A stretch of DNA of 64,000 nucleotides from JBCDHN01 sp965224535 (GCA_965224535.1 CBDCZR010000027.1:124001-188000); one strand, 5' to 3'. Positions 36,701 through 44,035 are shown, numbered from the stretch's first letter. The notes: a model not told the origin generated them from the sequence alone. Made by a program: numbers and translations.

Positions 36701-39514
36701 GTGACGTTGGATGACCAGAACGCGATCAATCTTGGAAATATCGCTGCAACCGGCAATTTGGATGTCGATTCCGGTGGTAATGTGACCGTTACAGGAACGG
36801 TGAACGTTGACGGTAGCGCGAATATCGATGCCAACGCTAACGGTGGCACGGGCGGAACGATTGCCGACACTGGCGCAGGAGTTCTGGACATAGAAGGCGC
36901 CATCACGCTGGACGCTGGAGATCAAGATGTAGCTTTGGACAACGCGAACAACGATTTCACCGGGGTGGTAAATGTTACCAACGCGGCGAACGTGACCTTG
37001 GACGACCAGAACGAACTTATCTTGGGCAACGTCAACACCGCGGGGAATCTGGATGTCGATACCGCGGGCAATGTGGAGGTAGTCGGCACGGTCGCGGTCG
37101 GTGGCAATGCGAACATCGATACCAACGCCAACGGCGGTCCTGGTGGAACCATTACCGACACAGGCGCTGGTCGAGTGGACGTGGAAGGTTCGACGACGCT
37201 CGACGCCAATGGCAACGACATCACCCTGGATTCGCCGGCCAACGATTTCACCGGCGCCGTTTCCATCGTTAGCGGCGCAAACGTGACCCTGGTGGATCAA
37301 AACGCGATCGACTTTGGTAACTCTAACGTCAGCGGCAACCTGAACGTCGATGCCGGCGGAGCGATCACCGATTCCGGCACGCTGGATGTGAATGGCTCCA
37401 CCACGCTCGACGCCAACGGTAACCCCATCACCCTGGACACCGCCACCAACGACTTCACCGGCCCGGTTTCCATCGTCAGCGGCGGCAACGTCACCTTGGT
37501 CGACCAAAACGCGATCGATTTGGGCGATTCCAACGTCAACGGCAATCTCAACGTCGATGCCACCCGAATTACCGACAGCGGCGACGTTGACGTGAATGGC
37601 TCCACCACGCTGGATGCCAACGGCGGCAACATCACGCTGGATAGCTCCGGCAACGACTTCACCGGCCCCGTCTCCATCCTCAGCGCCAACAACGTGGACT
37701 TGGTCGACAAAAACGCGCTGAATTTGGGCGCCTCCAACATCGCCGGAAACCTGGACGTGCTCGCCGGCGGCAACGTGACCGACAGCGGAACCATCAGCGT
37801 GAGCGGCAACGCCTGTGTTGAGACCACCACCAACATTGCGCTGGATCAACTGGACGTGGCCGGGTTCATCGGCCTGACCGCGGGCGGCAACGCCACCGCC
37901 GTCAACACCGGCACGGTGCGCTTCAAGGACACGACCACCGGCGGCAACCTGAACGTGATCGCGACCACGGGCGACATCGTCATCGGCCCCGGCTCGGACA
38001 TCAACGCCGGCGGCGCCGTCAGCCTCACCGCGGAGGACGACTTTACCTTGGCGACCGGCGGCAGCATCACCGCCGCGTCGGTCGATGTGCGCATCGATGC
38101 CGGCAATGTGGGCGAAGCGCCCGGAACCGGCGGAACGGCGAATGTGTTAGGGTCCATTTCCACCAGCACCACGCCGTTTGCGGCCACCGCTCCGTTGGGC
38201 CAGGCCGGCACGCGCATCACCGGCGGCGCGGAGGCCGACACCTTCAACATCACCCCTAGCAGAACCACCTCGTTCATGATCGCCGGCGCGGCGCCGACCA
38301 CGCTGCCGGGTGACGTGCTCAACATCGTGGGTGCAAACGGGAACCTGAACCCGGCCGGCGTCCCAGGCAGCGGCGTGTGGGAATTCAACGCCTTTTCCGG
38401 GCTGCAAGGCGTGGCCTTCAGCAGCATCGAGGGCGACAACGTGCAGCCGGTTCTGACCGGCGGCGTCAGCACCGTGCATCCGGAAGGAGCGGGCCCGATC
38501 GCCATTTTCCCGAACCTCGTCATCGAGCAAGCCAACCTCATCACCGGCGCCATCATCCGCTTCACCGGCGGCTACGTGCCCAGCGAAGACCTCATCTACG
38601 CCACCGTGTTGCCGCGAGGGATCAGTGTGGAATGGGACCCCACCACCGGCTCTCTCATCTTCACCACCACCGATGGCGGGGTGACCGCCGCGGCCATGCA
38701 AGAAGCGCTGCGCAGCGTGGTTTACGACAACATCCGCCGGATCGATCCCACGGCGGGCCCGCGCTCGTTCTTCGTCGTTGTGTTCGACGGCACCATCCGC
38801 AGCAACTTCATCTTCAGCACCATCGAGCAACAGCGCGATCTCGATCCCGGCGAAGCGCCGCCCAGCCGTTTTGGCGAGGATGGCGCGTTAGGCGAAGGAT
38901 TTGGCTCGGACGGCTCCGAAAACGGCGGCGGAACTGAAGGCGAAGGTGACGGCGTGCTGGGCATCGACTCCCCGCGCCTGGCCGGCATCTTCAATGCCTT
39001 CCGCCACCTGGGCGCCTACAGCCCCTTTGGCGGCGGCTCGCAATTCTTCGGCGGCTTCCGAGTTGACCGGTTAGGGTTGGGCGAGCCTGGTTTGGGCTTC
39101 GACGACTTCGATCGCTATGATATTGGCGGCCTGCCGCCCAACAGCACGTTGACCCCGTTTTTTGCCGGCACCGCGGATGCATATTCGACGATCGTGGTGA
39201 CCCTGCACGACGAGATCAGCGGATTCACGCGCACGGAGACGGTGATGGTGGATGGCTCCGGACACTGGACCGCGGCGTTTGCCGGCGCGGAGTTGGAAAG
39301 CAACCGCAGTTACACGGTGACGATCCAGGAATACCCGGTGACGCATCAGTTTGAGGGAGCGGTGTTGCCGCCGGCGGCGGTGGGTTTCTTCAACGGCAGC
39401 GTGATCGCCGATGGGTTGACCGATAACGTGAATTTCGACGACGTTTTCGGTCAGATTATTGACACCAGCGATGTTGATGTGGCGCTGAAGAAGCTGGATG
39501 GCGGTGGGGAGTAG
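27770..39514 (+). CDS. Giant LEPR-XLL protein, C-terminal part (continues after frameshift)
   Basis: 3,914 residues from a TTG at 27770, but the frame carries protein-like sequence from 27731 (PIIVNGGTYASADLSAG), which continues the beta-helix opening FASINDALAVYTVGKG of the first part. It is therefore best read as the C-terminal half of one protein of about 8,150 residues. In order: autotransporter-type beta-strand repeats (GVGTLTISGK, ATLSGNNTYARETLVSQG), a lectin-like jelly-roll domain (about 30,370-31,200 bp), a carbohydrate-binding-like domain (about 32,770-33,400 bp), nine NDF repeats (35.36-37.83 kb), and a C-terminal cadherin-like domain (LVIEQANLITGAIIRFTGG ... LRSVVYDN) plus a short Ig-like domain. 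No LPXTG, PEP-CTERM or RTX nonapeptide array is visible. The repeats suggest a long adhesive fibre. Confidence 0.88.
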   Translation: MSAGALGDITLNLVQDLINGEQDVTIQNLTGDATDAISTEHHVGAAGAAGEASLIVEQGTFAGVISGMGALTMAGASGNTMTLTSTSVNTYKGRTNVNSGTLVVDGEIGNGGPADTVTIANGATLSGGGTIFADVSGAATSTITATGNLTMGNSGSASGFSTGGTLTVGTHSVTLHDSDFADLGSTTTIAAGTLTAANGVALGSGDALSGEGTVAGKVSGAANSTITATTGNLTMGDSADTAGFATAGELHVGGNTVTLNDNNVATLGSLTTLAGGTLIADNGVSTSSGEQITGNGTIETSDLANDALDLNSATLTPGTDGTPDTLNFTGDLNLANGTLQIDLNGTTAGTGYDQLNVASGNVEINGATLDLTLGFAPGVNDTFIIIDNDDGDTIAATDRFAGFPDGAVFTLPHMGTNYVFQIQYDTEDGTAAGNNVVLTSFGPAETEVSMNAGDLVVTDINGSNTADNLTITADTANNRYIIAANPADQKAITLTAASDPATTGFTGVNGATQVDAYTVYVPFGSTSLTAASDIIVNSLAGTDSVTLSNLDNFNHNVDYRAGDPTVATAGPNNDDRLTIDGSDFAATVTHTATGADSGTFDVDGVAGAEVTYSGIEDGIDMTGSTSDGIVLTLPAGADAAQLSSLGGGDFRLESTGAPETFQAVDFAAPDVAGGTITINGQAGDAVTISNAINLTANNNNLVVNAGTVNLNADVDTGTGTQTYNGAVTVGGTGSTVTATDVFFNNSVDLNGQTLTVDVSGTDSEIVGAVTANGGLTKDGVGTLTISGKMSDDMTDDVFTGIVNDGVVDVIDTTNDFGSAGGSSWTVNPDGKLIAHFDVADGSLGHEDVTINLDGGCLELDDNNASSGIQVVDSFAGASVRDEANGIYDNDGGNQSRLREDVADDSSAVQVDGFTGEWHSGWNLDGGKSGFTSNARVRSGDLVYMATGWTQATDDGKVNYYRNSSNLNLGRAMAIGDDDSTTEYWFAGLHQLANANGENRFGEFVLNFGPDESNPSKRFAVGFEKNTNQGSNSGTTGHRLYAETVNGAAVTRQTAADSSYSVGAVHLIVAKLTVDRAGNDVVNVWLDPGNVSNEGALGAADLTVNANFIESGDTLSQFRYQSYSRDDSGGSQGTFFDEIRVGGSHADVFGLVAPASEATVNYDVNVNESSKIAILTGLPGADLGDLTGAGDKTLTVDASVGGQTLIFDNTTLTGAAGETFTVDTEMMPEVTLNNLTGPSNLTVDGDGTVFLPTDNSTYTGATTVTDEATLDISHNNSLGSADGTAATGTTVTDGASLRISAPITVGNEALNLAGEGSPKSDGALHSIGGGGNREWNGPITLTDDATIRHEGGNNLRLDGGIDTTAAGHNVTFEAVSTTEVRNTKITGAGDVVKTENGTLNLRVNSDYTGNTLIQDGRVDINQNNALGTTAGTTTVSSGATLRFRGNISVPENIDVTGTGHNGEGGLRTDANTTTLTGTVTLSGTTARVRVDSGTTMHMNGQVTGGAELQKTDNGLLTLNNNANDYTGLTDIIDGTVRVTVNNGLGTAAGGTNVRSGATLEFDATAGPITTPNESFTIAGTGHGGNGAIHTTGGDDVALGTGTITVAADSTILTDAGSTLSSGGNVNLGINTLTLDGQGDVELTGNITDFFNTNATADGFWNSDGIIAGEAEEFTARGGASVDQWVLVDETAPPLGSNDSGGGTPEGASGGFYMQALPDGGSPSGFAGGGTTLAGRFAQVSHANNPTLDYEIYVTDPGTYRLWLRRGGDGGGGDSMYGRLLKGHDSAGDALAEFGDGAFGGAPDWYRWAGEGNLDFDSGTVWEEDVEIESTDGGGTNADANFTITQADIDANGGKFTIRYTYREDGVALDAWALQQIGVAANPSGIVASTELTGAALAGLLATDAIVKTGTGTATLSGNNTYARETLVSQGTLVAGSDNALGTSGGPNGTQGTVVNDNATLAFEGNITSPENLTVGTGTGASLVNNSGVNALTGTVALDGATTVTTTAGTLSLNGVVSDISAGSNSTVAKGGAGTLEFNNANTYTGATTATAGTVGGSGSLAGTLTVTGTTVQPGLNASSGDITDDLGSKNFSMDSGSTLAIDLRGTTGGDNHDQVDVMGTVTVDSNTADTTAGAKLDLDITGFTPTVDDVYVIVDNDGTDAVTGILRYDDPFLGTIDLVDGSAFDKDGQTFTIQYDIETAEADPTGNNIVLIAEGPPETEVSVDGVNLVITDINNDSSDNLTIVDATRASDGALGVLITDTALVLTTTPTGGRVVAAGATRPSAHSIFVPYSAFTGIIFNTANETNMTDTGDDSVTVGAAGLNLDAADKGALTVNAEDIVVSGAVLTDGADAVTLNGSETITLNAAGDITTLGGTVTLNSSSAGGTVTMADGAKVDAAAGTIDVDANGNVTLGGLETTGTVTVDSATGNVIDGGDMDKEIVAANAVINAGGSVGAGNALETQIANLEGSSVGDFSIDNMGALNIGGADAGASGLDVDGNLNITNNAAITQSEGVTVDGTTTIDATGNNVTLDDATNDFGGAVNVTANNVSLDDVDDINLGNVSATGNLDVDTAGNVEITGTVDVDGAADIDTNVNGGAGGTITDTGVGVVDIEGTTTLDAGNQDVVLDNANNDFENTVNATGNNVTLDDADNVELGNVSATGNLDVDTAGNVDITGTVDVNGNADIDTNANGGAGGTITDTGGVVAIDGTATLDAGNQNITLDNVANDFGGVVNVTNANDASLDDANGINLGDINTANDLNVDAGGNVVVSGAVNVDGNLDIETDANNAAGGSITDTTGSLDIEGTSDLDAGAANDILLDSPTNDFTGAVSVNTANNVELVDQNAIDLGASTIQGNLDVLAGGAITDSGVLDVEGDACFETTGANADITLDQLDVTGQIGLNTAGAGSDATIVNVGPVMLKDTAVTGNLDVTAGGDITDTGTVEVGGTTDLDANGNDVILDTTANDFTGPVNVTNATNVTLDDQNAINLGNIAATGNLDVDSGGNVTVTGTVNVDGSANIDANANGGTGGTIADTGAGVLDIEGAITLDAGDQDVALDNANNDFTGVVNVTNAANVTLDDQNELILGNVNTAGNLDVDTAGNVEVVGTVAVGGNANIDTNANGGPGGTITDTGAGRVDVEGSTTLDANGNDITLDSPANDFTGAVSIVSGANVTLVDQNAIDFGNSNVSGNLNVDAGGAITDSGTLDVNGSTTLDANGNPITLDTATNDFTGPVSIVSGGNVTLVDQNAIDLGDSNVNGNLNVDATRITDSGDVDVNGSTTLDANGGNITLDSSGNDFTGPVSILSANNVDLVDKNALNLGASNIAGNLDVLAGGNVTDSGTISVSGNACVETTTNIALDQLDVAGFIGLTAGGNATAVNTGTVRFKDTTTGGNLNVIATTGDIVIGPGSDINAGGAVSLTAEDDFTLATGGSITAASVDVRIDAGNVGEAPGTGGTANVLGSISTSTTPFAATAPLGQAGTRITGGAEADTFNITPSRTTSFMIAGAAPTTLPGDVLNIVGANGNLNPAGVPGSGVWEFNAFSGLQGVAFSSIEGDNVQPVLTGGVSTVHPEGAGPIAIFPNLVIEQANLITGAIIRFTGGYVPSEDLIYATVLPRGISVEWDPTTGSLIFTTTDGGVTAAAMQEALRSVVYDNIRRIDPTAGPRSFFVVVFDGTIRSNFIFSTIEQQRDLDPGEAPPSRFGEDGALGEGFGSDGSENGGGTEGEGDGVLGIDSPRLAGIFNAFRHLGAYSPFGGGSQFFGGFRVDRLGLGEPGLGFDDFDRYDIGGLPPNSTLTPFFAGTADAYSTIVVTLHDEISGFTRTETVMVDGSGHWTAAFAGAELESNRSYTVTIQEYPVTHQFEGAVLPPAAVGFFNGSVIADGLTDNVNFDDVFGQIIDTSDVDVALKKLDGGGE
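35360..37830 (+). repeat. Nine in-frame NDF repeats, longest units about 96-97 residues
   Basis: The unit reads NDFTGPVNVTNATNVTLDDQ, then aliphatic-Asp strands, ending in TLDANGNDITLD. I count nine copies: five are about 95-97 residues, one is longer and the last ones are about 68. Two segments (35441-35516 and 35729-35804) are almost identical at the DNA level and exactly 288 bp apart, i.e. 96 codons, so at least one unit was duplicated recently. It is coding, not a CRISPR. Confidence 0.85.
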
Positions 39515-39819
39515 GGAACAGCGCGGAAATAATTCCCCAGCAAGTTTGCGTAGCTACTCCAGATCGGCGATCGCTCGCTTGGGCGTAAAACAAATCACCG
39601 CTCGGTGACCCGTTTTGCGGAGAAATTCTCAGCGCAACCTTCATCGGATCATTTTCCCGGCCCGTTCCTAAAGTTGAAGGATGGCCCTTGAGAACCGTCA
39701 GAATGAGGTGAGATTCCGGTTGCCGGCCTAGCGGTTGGCAAAATCGCGACGCGTCGGCTTCGCCCGGTTCTCCGCATCTGCATTGCTGCTAACCGGAATC
39801 CCCCCGCCTGCCATTTTTC
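39515..39819. other. 305-bp intergenic region after the giant gene
   Basis: No credible gene is present. A small hairpin tcaccg/cggtga at 39595-39608 followed by cccgtttt could be a weak terminator for the giant gene. The absence of a strong terminator leaves read-through into the GAF-HlyD gene possible. Confidence 0.4.
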
Positions 39820-41700
39820 ATGAGTTCCGTCCCGCCAACGAGCACGGTGGCGGCGCAAAATCCTGCGCCGCCTGGAATCGCATCCGGCGATGATTCGGCT
39901 CGCCCGGAATTGACGCTCGTCCAGATTGAGCGCATTTTCGCGGAGACCGATGAAGACCGCTTTCAGCAGGCGGCGGTCGCTTTTGCCGCTTCCATGACCG
40001 GGGGAAAAATGGGGCTGCTCTACGTACAGGAAGGGACGCAATTGGTCGCCAAAGTGGTGGCGACGACGGACGGAAGCTCCTCGGCGTTTTCCGCCCAGCA
40101 GCAGGTGGACCTGATCGCGGCCTCCGCGGTGAGCCACCAGGCCAGCCAACGTGCCACCGTCTCGGTCAACAACGGTCGCTTGGTGCTGCTTTGTGTGCCG
40201 TTCGCGATTTCCGGCCAACCGCCGATGGCGCTCGCCCTGCTGTTGGGGCCGGATCGGGCGCCGTTCGTTGAGCCGGCCTTCACGGTGTTGCACTTAGTCA
40301 CGCAGCTTTTTGTTCGGCGCGCGTTGGGGAACGATTCGCTGTCGCTGCGCGATGGGTTCGATCAAGCCACGCTCATGGTCGATCTTTTCTCCCGCGCGGC
40401 GCAAGCCACTGAGTTTCGCAAGGCGGTTTCGATCGTTTGCGATGAAATGCAAGAGGTCATGGGCTGCTCGAGGGTTGCCATCGGGTTGGGCAACTCTCAC
40501 CGGTGCAAGATTCAAGGCCTGTCCGGCGCCGGGCGGATGGACAACACCAGTCAGGCGACGGCGCAGTTGGCCGGGGCGATGCGGGAGACGATCGGCGTGG
40601 ACGCCACGATGATGTGGCCGGAACGTCAGGATTTGGTTAACGTGCTAACCTCAGCCAATCAGGACCCGCTGCTGGAGACGCTCAATGCCGCGGAAGTGTT
40701 GACCTTGCCGCTGAAAACGGAGGAAGGCGACGTGCTGGGCGCGTGGTCGTTTTTGTGGAATGACGATCGGCGGTTGAGCGAGCAAAAGCTGAATTTGATC
40801 GAGTCCGCCACGCCGCATTGCGCGGCGTTGGTGCATCTGTGCAGCCAGAGTCATCCCCGGGGCATCAGGGGGGCGATTCGCCGCTTTCAGAAAACCGCGT
40901 CCAAGGCCAAAAAGCTGGCTTGGGTGGTGATTCCGCTGCTTTTTGCCGGGCTCATGGCCATGCCGTTGCCGCATCGCATTTCCGCGGATTGCCAGTTGCA
41001 GCCGGAGCGCACGCGGCAAGTTGCGTCGCCGTTTGACGGCATTTTCGAGCGCGCGAACGTGAAGCCGGGAGATACCGTGGAGGAGGGGCAAATTCTGGCA
41101 GTGTTAGACGGCAAGGAGATCCGTTGGCGGTTGGCGGAGGCCATCGCACGCCGTGAAGCCGCGCGGACCAAGCTCAACCAGGCCCTGACCAACCAGCGCA
41201 ACGTGGCCGCGCAGCAACTGGCGCAGCTTGAGGCGGACAGTTTGGTCCTGGAAGTCGCCCTGCTGACCTATCAGCGCGACAATTTGGAGGTAAAGGCTCC
41301 GATCGCCGGGGTGGTGCTGAGCGGCAATCTGGAACGCAGCGAGGGCGTTCCGGTCTCCACGGGGCAAAAGCTTTTCGACATCGCGCCGATCGAGGCATTG
41401 GAGGTGGAAATCGCGATTCCGGATGCCGAGGTTTCGCGGGTCAAGGATGGTCAGCGCGTTCAGTTTCGGTTGGAATCGCAAGCAGGCTACCGGTATGAAT
41501 CCAAGCTGGAGGAGGTTTACCCGATTTCAGAGATTCAGGACGAACGGAACGTTTTTATCGGCCTGGCGACGATTGAAAACGAGGAGGGGGATTTGCGGCC
41601 GGGAATGCGGGGAAAAGCCCGGGTTATCAGCGACCGGAGACCGCTGGGCTGGATCATTTTTCACCGGCTCTGGGAGTCAATTCGGATGTTTTTCTGGTGA
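39820..41700 (+). CDS. GAF-domain/HlyD-type membrane-fusion protein
   Basis: 626 residues, start ATG at 39820. The N-terminal 350 residues form one or two GAF-like sensor regions (VAFAASMTGGKMGLLYVQ; AVSIVCDEMQEVMGCSRVAI) and should be cytoplasmic. A single membrane segment follows at about residues 365-385 (AWVVIPLLFAGLMAMPLP). The periplasmic part is a classical HlyD adaptor: first lipoyl half (ASPFDGIFERANVKPGDTVE), a coiled hairpin, second half (LEVKAPIAGVVLSG) and a beta-barrel (MRGKARVISDRR). Such adaptors link inner-membrane export components to TolC. A sensor domain on the cytosolic side of an adaptor is unusual and could gate export. The M50/HlyD gene follows after 37 nt, suggesting one operon downstream of the giant gene. 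Confidence 0.88.
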   Translation: MSSVPPTSTVAAQNPAPPGIASGDDSARPELTLVQIERIFAETDEDRFQQAAVAFAASMTGGKMGLLYVQEGTQLVAKVVATTDGSSSAFSAQQQVDLIAASAVSHQASQRATVSVNNGRLVLLCVPFAISGQPPMALALLLGPDRAPFVEPAFTVLHLVTQLFVRRALGNDSLSLRDGFDQATLMVDLFSRAAQATEFRKAVSIVCDEMQEVMGCSRVAIGLGNSHRCKIQGLSGAGRMDNTSQATAQLAGAMRETIGVDATMMWPERQDLVNVLTSANQDPLLETLNAAEVLTLPLKTEEGDVLGAWSFLWNDDRRLSEQKLNLIESATPHCAALVHLCSQSHPRGIRGAIRRFQKTASKAKKLAWVVIPLLFAGLMAMPLPHRISADCQLQPERTRQVASPFDGIFERANVKPGDTVEEGQILAVLDGKEIRWRLAEAIARREAARTKLNQALTNQRNVAAQQLAQLEADSLVLEVALLTYQRDNLEVKAPIAGVVLSGNLERSEGVPVSTGQKLFDIAPIEALEVEIAIPDAEVSRVKDGQRVQFRLESQAGYRYESKLEEVYPISEIQDERNVFIGLATIENEEGDLRPGMRGKARVISDRRPLGWIIFHRLWESIRMFFW

Positions 41701-41737
41701 TGGCTTCTTTCGTTCGACAAACCGAGTTTTTTGAGGA

Positions 41738-44002
41738 ATGACGCCCGACCACGCCGTTCGCGAAATGACCGTCTCGCGGCCTCGGTTGAGGCGCGATTTG
41801 AAATTCGCGTTTCAGGATTACCGAGGGCGGCCAAGCTACGTTTTGGAGGATTTGACCCACCGGCGTTATTTCCAGATTGGCCTGCCGGAGTACCAATTTT
41901 TGCAAAGTTTGGACGGAAAACGCACCGCTCGCGAGGTTTTGGCGCAAAACGCCCGGAATTTCGGCGACCGGGCCTTAAGCGACGAGGAAGCCACCGTTTT
42001 GCTGCGTTGGTTGATCGATCAGCGCCTGCTGGAAACCGACAGCGCCAACCAGTCCGACCGGCACTATCAGCATACCGCCGAGCAGTCGGACAAAAAGCCG
42101 AAACAGATCTTCCAGAAGCTGTTTTTCTTCCGCATACCCATGGGCAACCCGGATCGATTTCTCAGCGCGCTTACGCCGTGGTTGAGCTGGACGGGCTCGC
42201 TGCCGTTTTTCGTGGTTTGGCTAGGATTACTGGCCTACGCGGGATTCTTGCTGGTGCAAAATTGGAGCCCGTTCATCAAGGCCAGCGCCTCGGTGGTCAT
42301 GCCGGGCACCAACTGGCTGGCGCTGGGCGGAATCTTCGTTTTTCTCAAACTCGTGCACGAAATCTGGCACGGCGTGCTGGCGAAAAAATTTGGGGGCGTC
42401 ATTCCGGAATGGGGCATCCAGTTGCTGGTTTTCATCACGCCGCTCACCTACGTTGACGCCAGCGCCAGTTGGCGTTTTCCCAGCCGGTGGCACCGCATTT
42501 ACGTGGCGGCGGCGGGCATGTTCATCGAGCTGTTTTTGGCGGCTTTGGCGGTCATCATTTGGGTGCGCACGGAGCCGGGCCTCATCAACACCATGGCTCA
42601 CAACACCATTTTCGCGGCTTCCACCATCACGCTGCTGTTCAACGCGAATCCGCTGATGCGCTTCGACGGCTACTACATCCTCTCAGACCTGCTTCGCATC
42701 CCGAATTTGGGGACCAAGGGCCAACAATTCGTGCAGTGGCTCTGGCGCAAGATCCTCTACTCGATCAAGGATCTGCCGCCGCCGCCGTCTTTCAAAGAGC
42801 AACCGGTCGCCATCGGTCTTTACGGAGTTTTGTCGTTTTTATGGCGGTGGATCATCTGGATCGGCATCATGGTCATGGCCAGTGTCCTGTTTCGCGGCGC
42901 CGGCATCATCCTGGTGGGAATCGCCGTGATCGGCATGGTGGTTGGCGGGCTCTACAAGTCGCTGAAATTCCTTTTCGTTGGCGAAAACGGCCGCCGTCCG
43001 AAGCTTTTCGCCTCCTTGGTCCGGTTGACCGCGATCGGCGCGCTGCTGTTCGCCGTCGGCTACTTCATTCCCGTCAATCCTTCTCCCAAAGCCGCGGCGG
43101 TCATCGAATACCCTGACAAAGCCATCCTTCGGGCGGAATGCGCCGGGTTCGTTCGCGAAATGCTCTGCCGCAACGGCGAATTTGTGGCACAGGGTCAGGT
43201 TTTGGCACGCCTGGAAAACGTGAGAAAGGAAACCGAGTTGCAACGGCTGAAACTGGACATTCGCCACTCAAAATTGCGCAGCCGACAGTATTTTGAGGAG
43301 GAGCGGCTCGCGGCTTACCACGCGGAATCTGAAAATTTGAAGGCGCTGCAAGAGCGGCACGATTCAACGCAAGCGCTGGTGGACAGCCTGACGGTGAAGG
43401 CGCCAATCGCCGGGCGAATCTTCGGTTCGCGGTTGGAGAGCCTGATTGGCAGCTACCTGCCGCCCGGCAGCTCCATCCTGGCGGTCATCCCGGATAGCCC
43501 TCCCCGCGTGCTCATTGCTGTGAAGCAGGAAAACGCCGATTCGCTCAAGGGCCGAATAGGGGAGGGAATTACGTTGCGGTTGCATGGCCACGAAGAATCG
43601 CTCGACGCCAGGTTAGAGCGCTTCGAACAACAGGGAACCTCCGCCGTTCCTCACCCGACGCTGGCTTCGACCGGCGGGGGGCCGCTCTTGGTTCGCAATC
43701 GCGCCAAGTTTGATTCCATGCGCGAGCAGGGGTTGGCGTTTGAAGGCGCGCCTTCCGCGGAATTGAGCCATTTTGCGGGAATTGGCGAGGATCGCGCGCG
43801 TGCGGCCCAACATCAGCTGACCAAGACCCATTTTGCCGCTTACGCCATTCTCAATGCGCCGGACGTGGCCAAGCGTCTGAGCGAGGGCCAGTGGGGCTAC
43901 GCGAAGCTGGCCAACGTGCGCGAGCGGCGGCTTGGCGTCTGGTTGTTCGAAAAAGTGGCGAATTACGTGAATCGCAGGCTGGAAGCGGTGAATCAAAGTT
44001 AG
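41738..44002 (+). CDS. PqqD-like/M50 (site-2 protease-like)/HlyD fusion protein
   Basis: 754 residues, start ATG at 41738. Residues about 25-108 resemble a PqqD-type winged-helix peptide-binding domain (RYFQIGLPEYQFLQSLDGKR). A multi-span membrane region (about 148-460) contains the zinc-metalloprotease motif HEIWH (His207, Glu208, His211) and the third-ligand motif NPLMRFDGYY (Asp310), so the M50 site appears complete. The C-terminal 280 residues are a HlyD-like adaptor: CAGFVREMLCRNGEFVAQGQ, a coiled hairpin, then LTVKAPIAGRIFGSRLES. The architecture suggests an inner-membrane export component that binds, perhaps cleaves, and hands a substrate to an adaptor/TolC channel. No ABC ATPase accompanies it. 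Export of the giant protein is inferred from neighbourhood. Confidence 0.88.
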   Translation: MTPDHAVREMTVSRPRLRRDLKFAFQDYRGRPSYVLEDLTHRRYFQIGLPEYQFLQSLDGKRTAREVLAQNARNFGDRALSDEEATVLLRWLIDQRLLETDSANQSDRHYQHTAEQSDKKPKQIFQKLFFFRIPMGNPDRFLSALTPWLSWTGSLPFFVVWLGLLAYAGFLLVQNWSPFIKASASVVMPGTNWLALGGIFVFLKLVHEIWHGVLAKKFGGVIPEWGIQLLVFITPLTYVDASASWRFPSRWHRIYVAAAGMFIELFLAALAVIIWVRTEPGLINTMAHNTIFAASTITLLFNANPLMRFDGYYILSDLLRIPNLGTKGQQFVQWLWRKILYSIKDLPPPPSFKEQPVAIGLYGVLSFLWRWIIWIGIMVMASVLFRGAGIILVGIAVIGMVVGGLYKSLKFLFVGENGRRPKLFASLVRLTAIGALLFAVGYFIPVNPSPKAAAVIEYPDKAILRAECAGFVREMLCRNGEFVAQGQVLARLENVRKETELQRLKLDIRHSKLRSRQYFEEERLAAYHAESENLKALQERHDSTQALVDSLTVKAPIAGRIFGSRLESLIGSYLPPGSSILAVIPDSPPRVLIAVKQENADSLKGRIGEGITLRLHGHEESLDARLERFEQQGTSAVPHPTLASTGGGPLLVRNRAKFDSMREQGLAFEGAPSAELSHFAGIGEDRARAAQHQLTKTHFAAYAILNAPDVAKRLSEGQWGYAKLANVRERRLGVWLFEKVANYVNRRLEAVNQS

Positions 44003-44035
44003 GCTCGGTTAGGCTCGGTTAGGTTAGGCTAGGTT
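44001..44035. repeat. Short tandem repeat aggctcggtt
   Basis: Two exact copies of the 10-mer aggctcggtt (44001-44020) followed by degenerate aggttaggct aggtttg start within the stop codon of the M50/HlyD gene. It is probably a slippage product with no obvious function. Confidence 0.6.

Noticed and set aside
35360..37830. Regularly spaced repeats that could be mistaken for a CRISPR array
   Set aside because: The repeats are in-frame coding units of about 68-97 residues with diverged copies, not short identical repeats with unique spacers.
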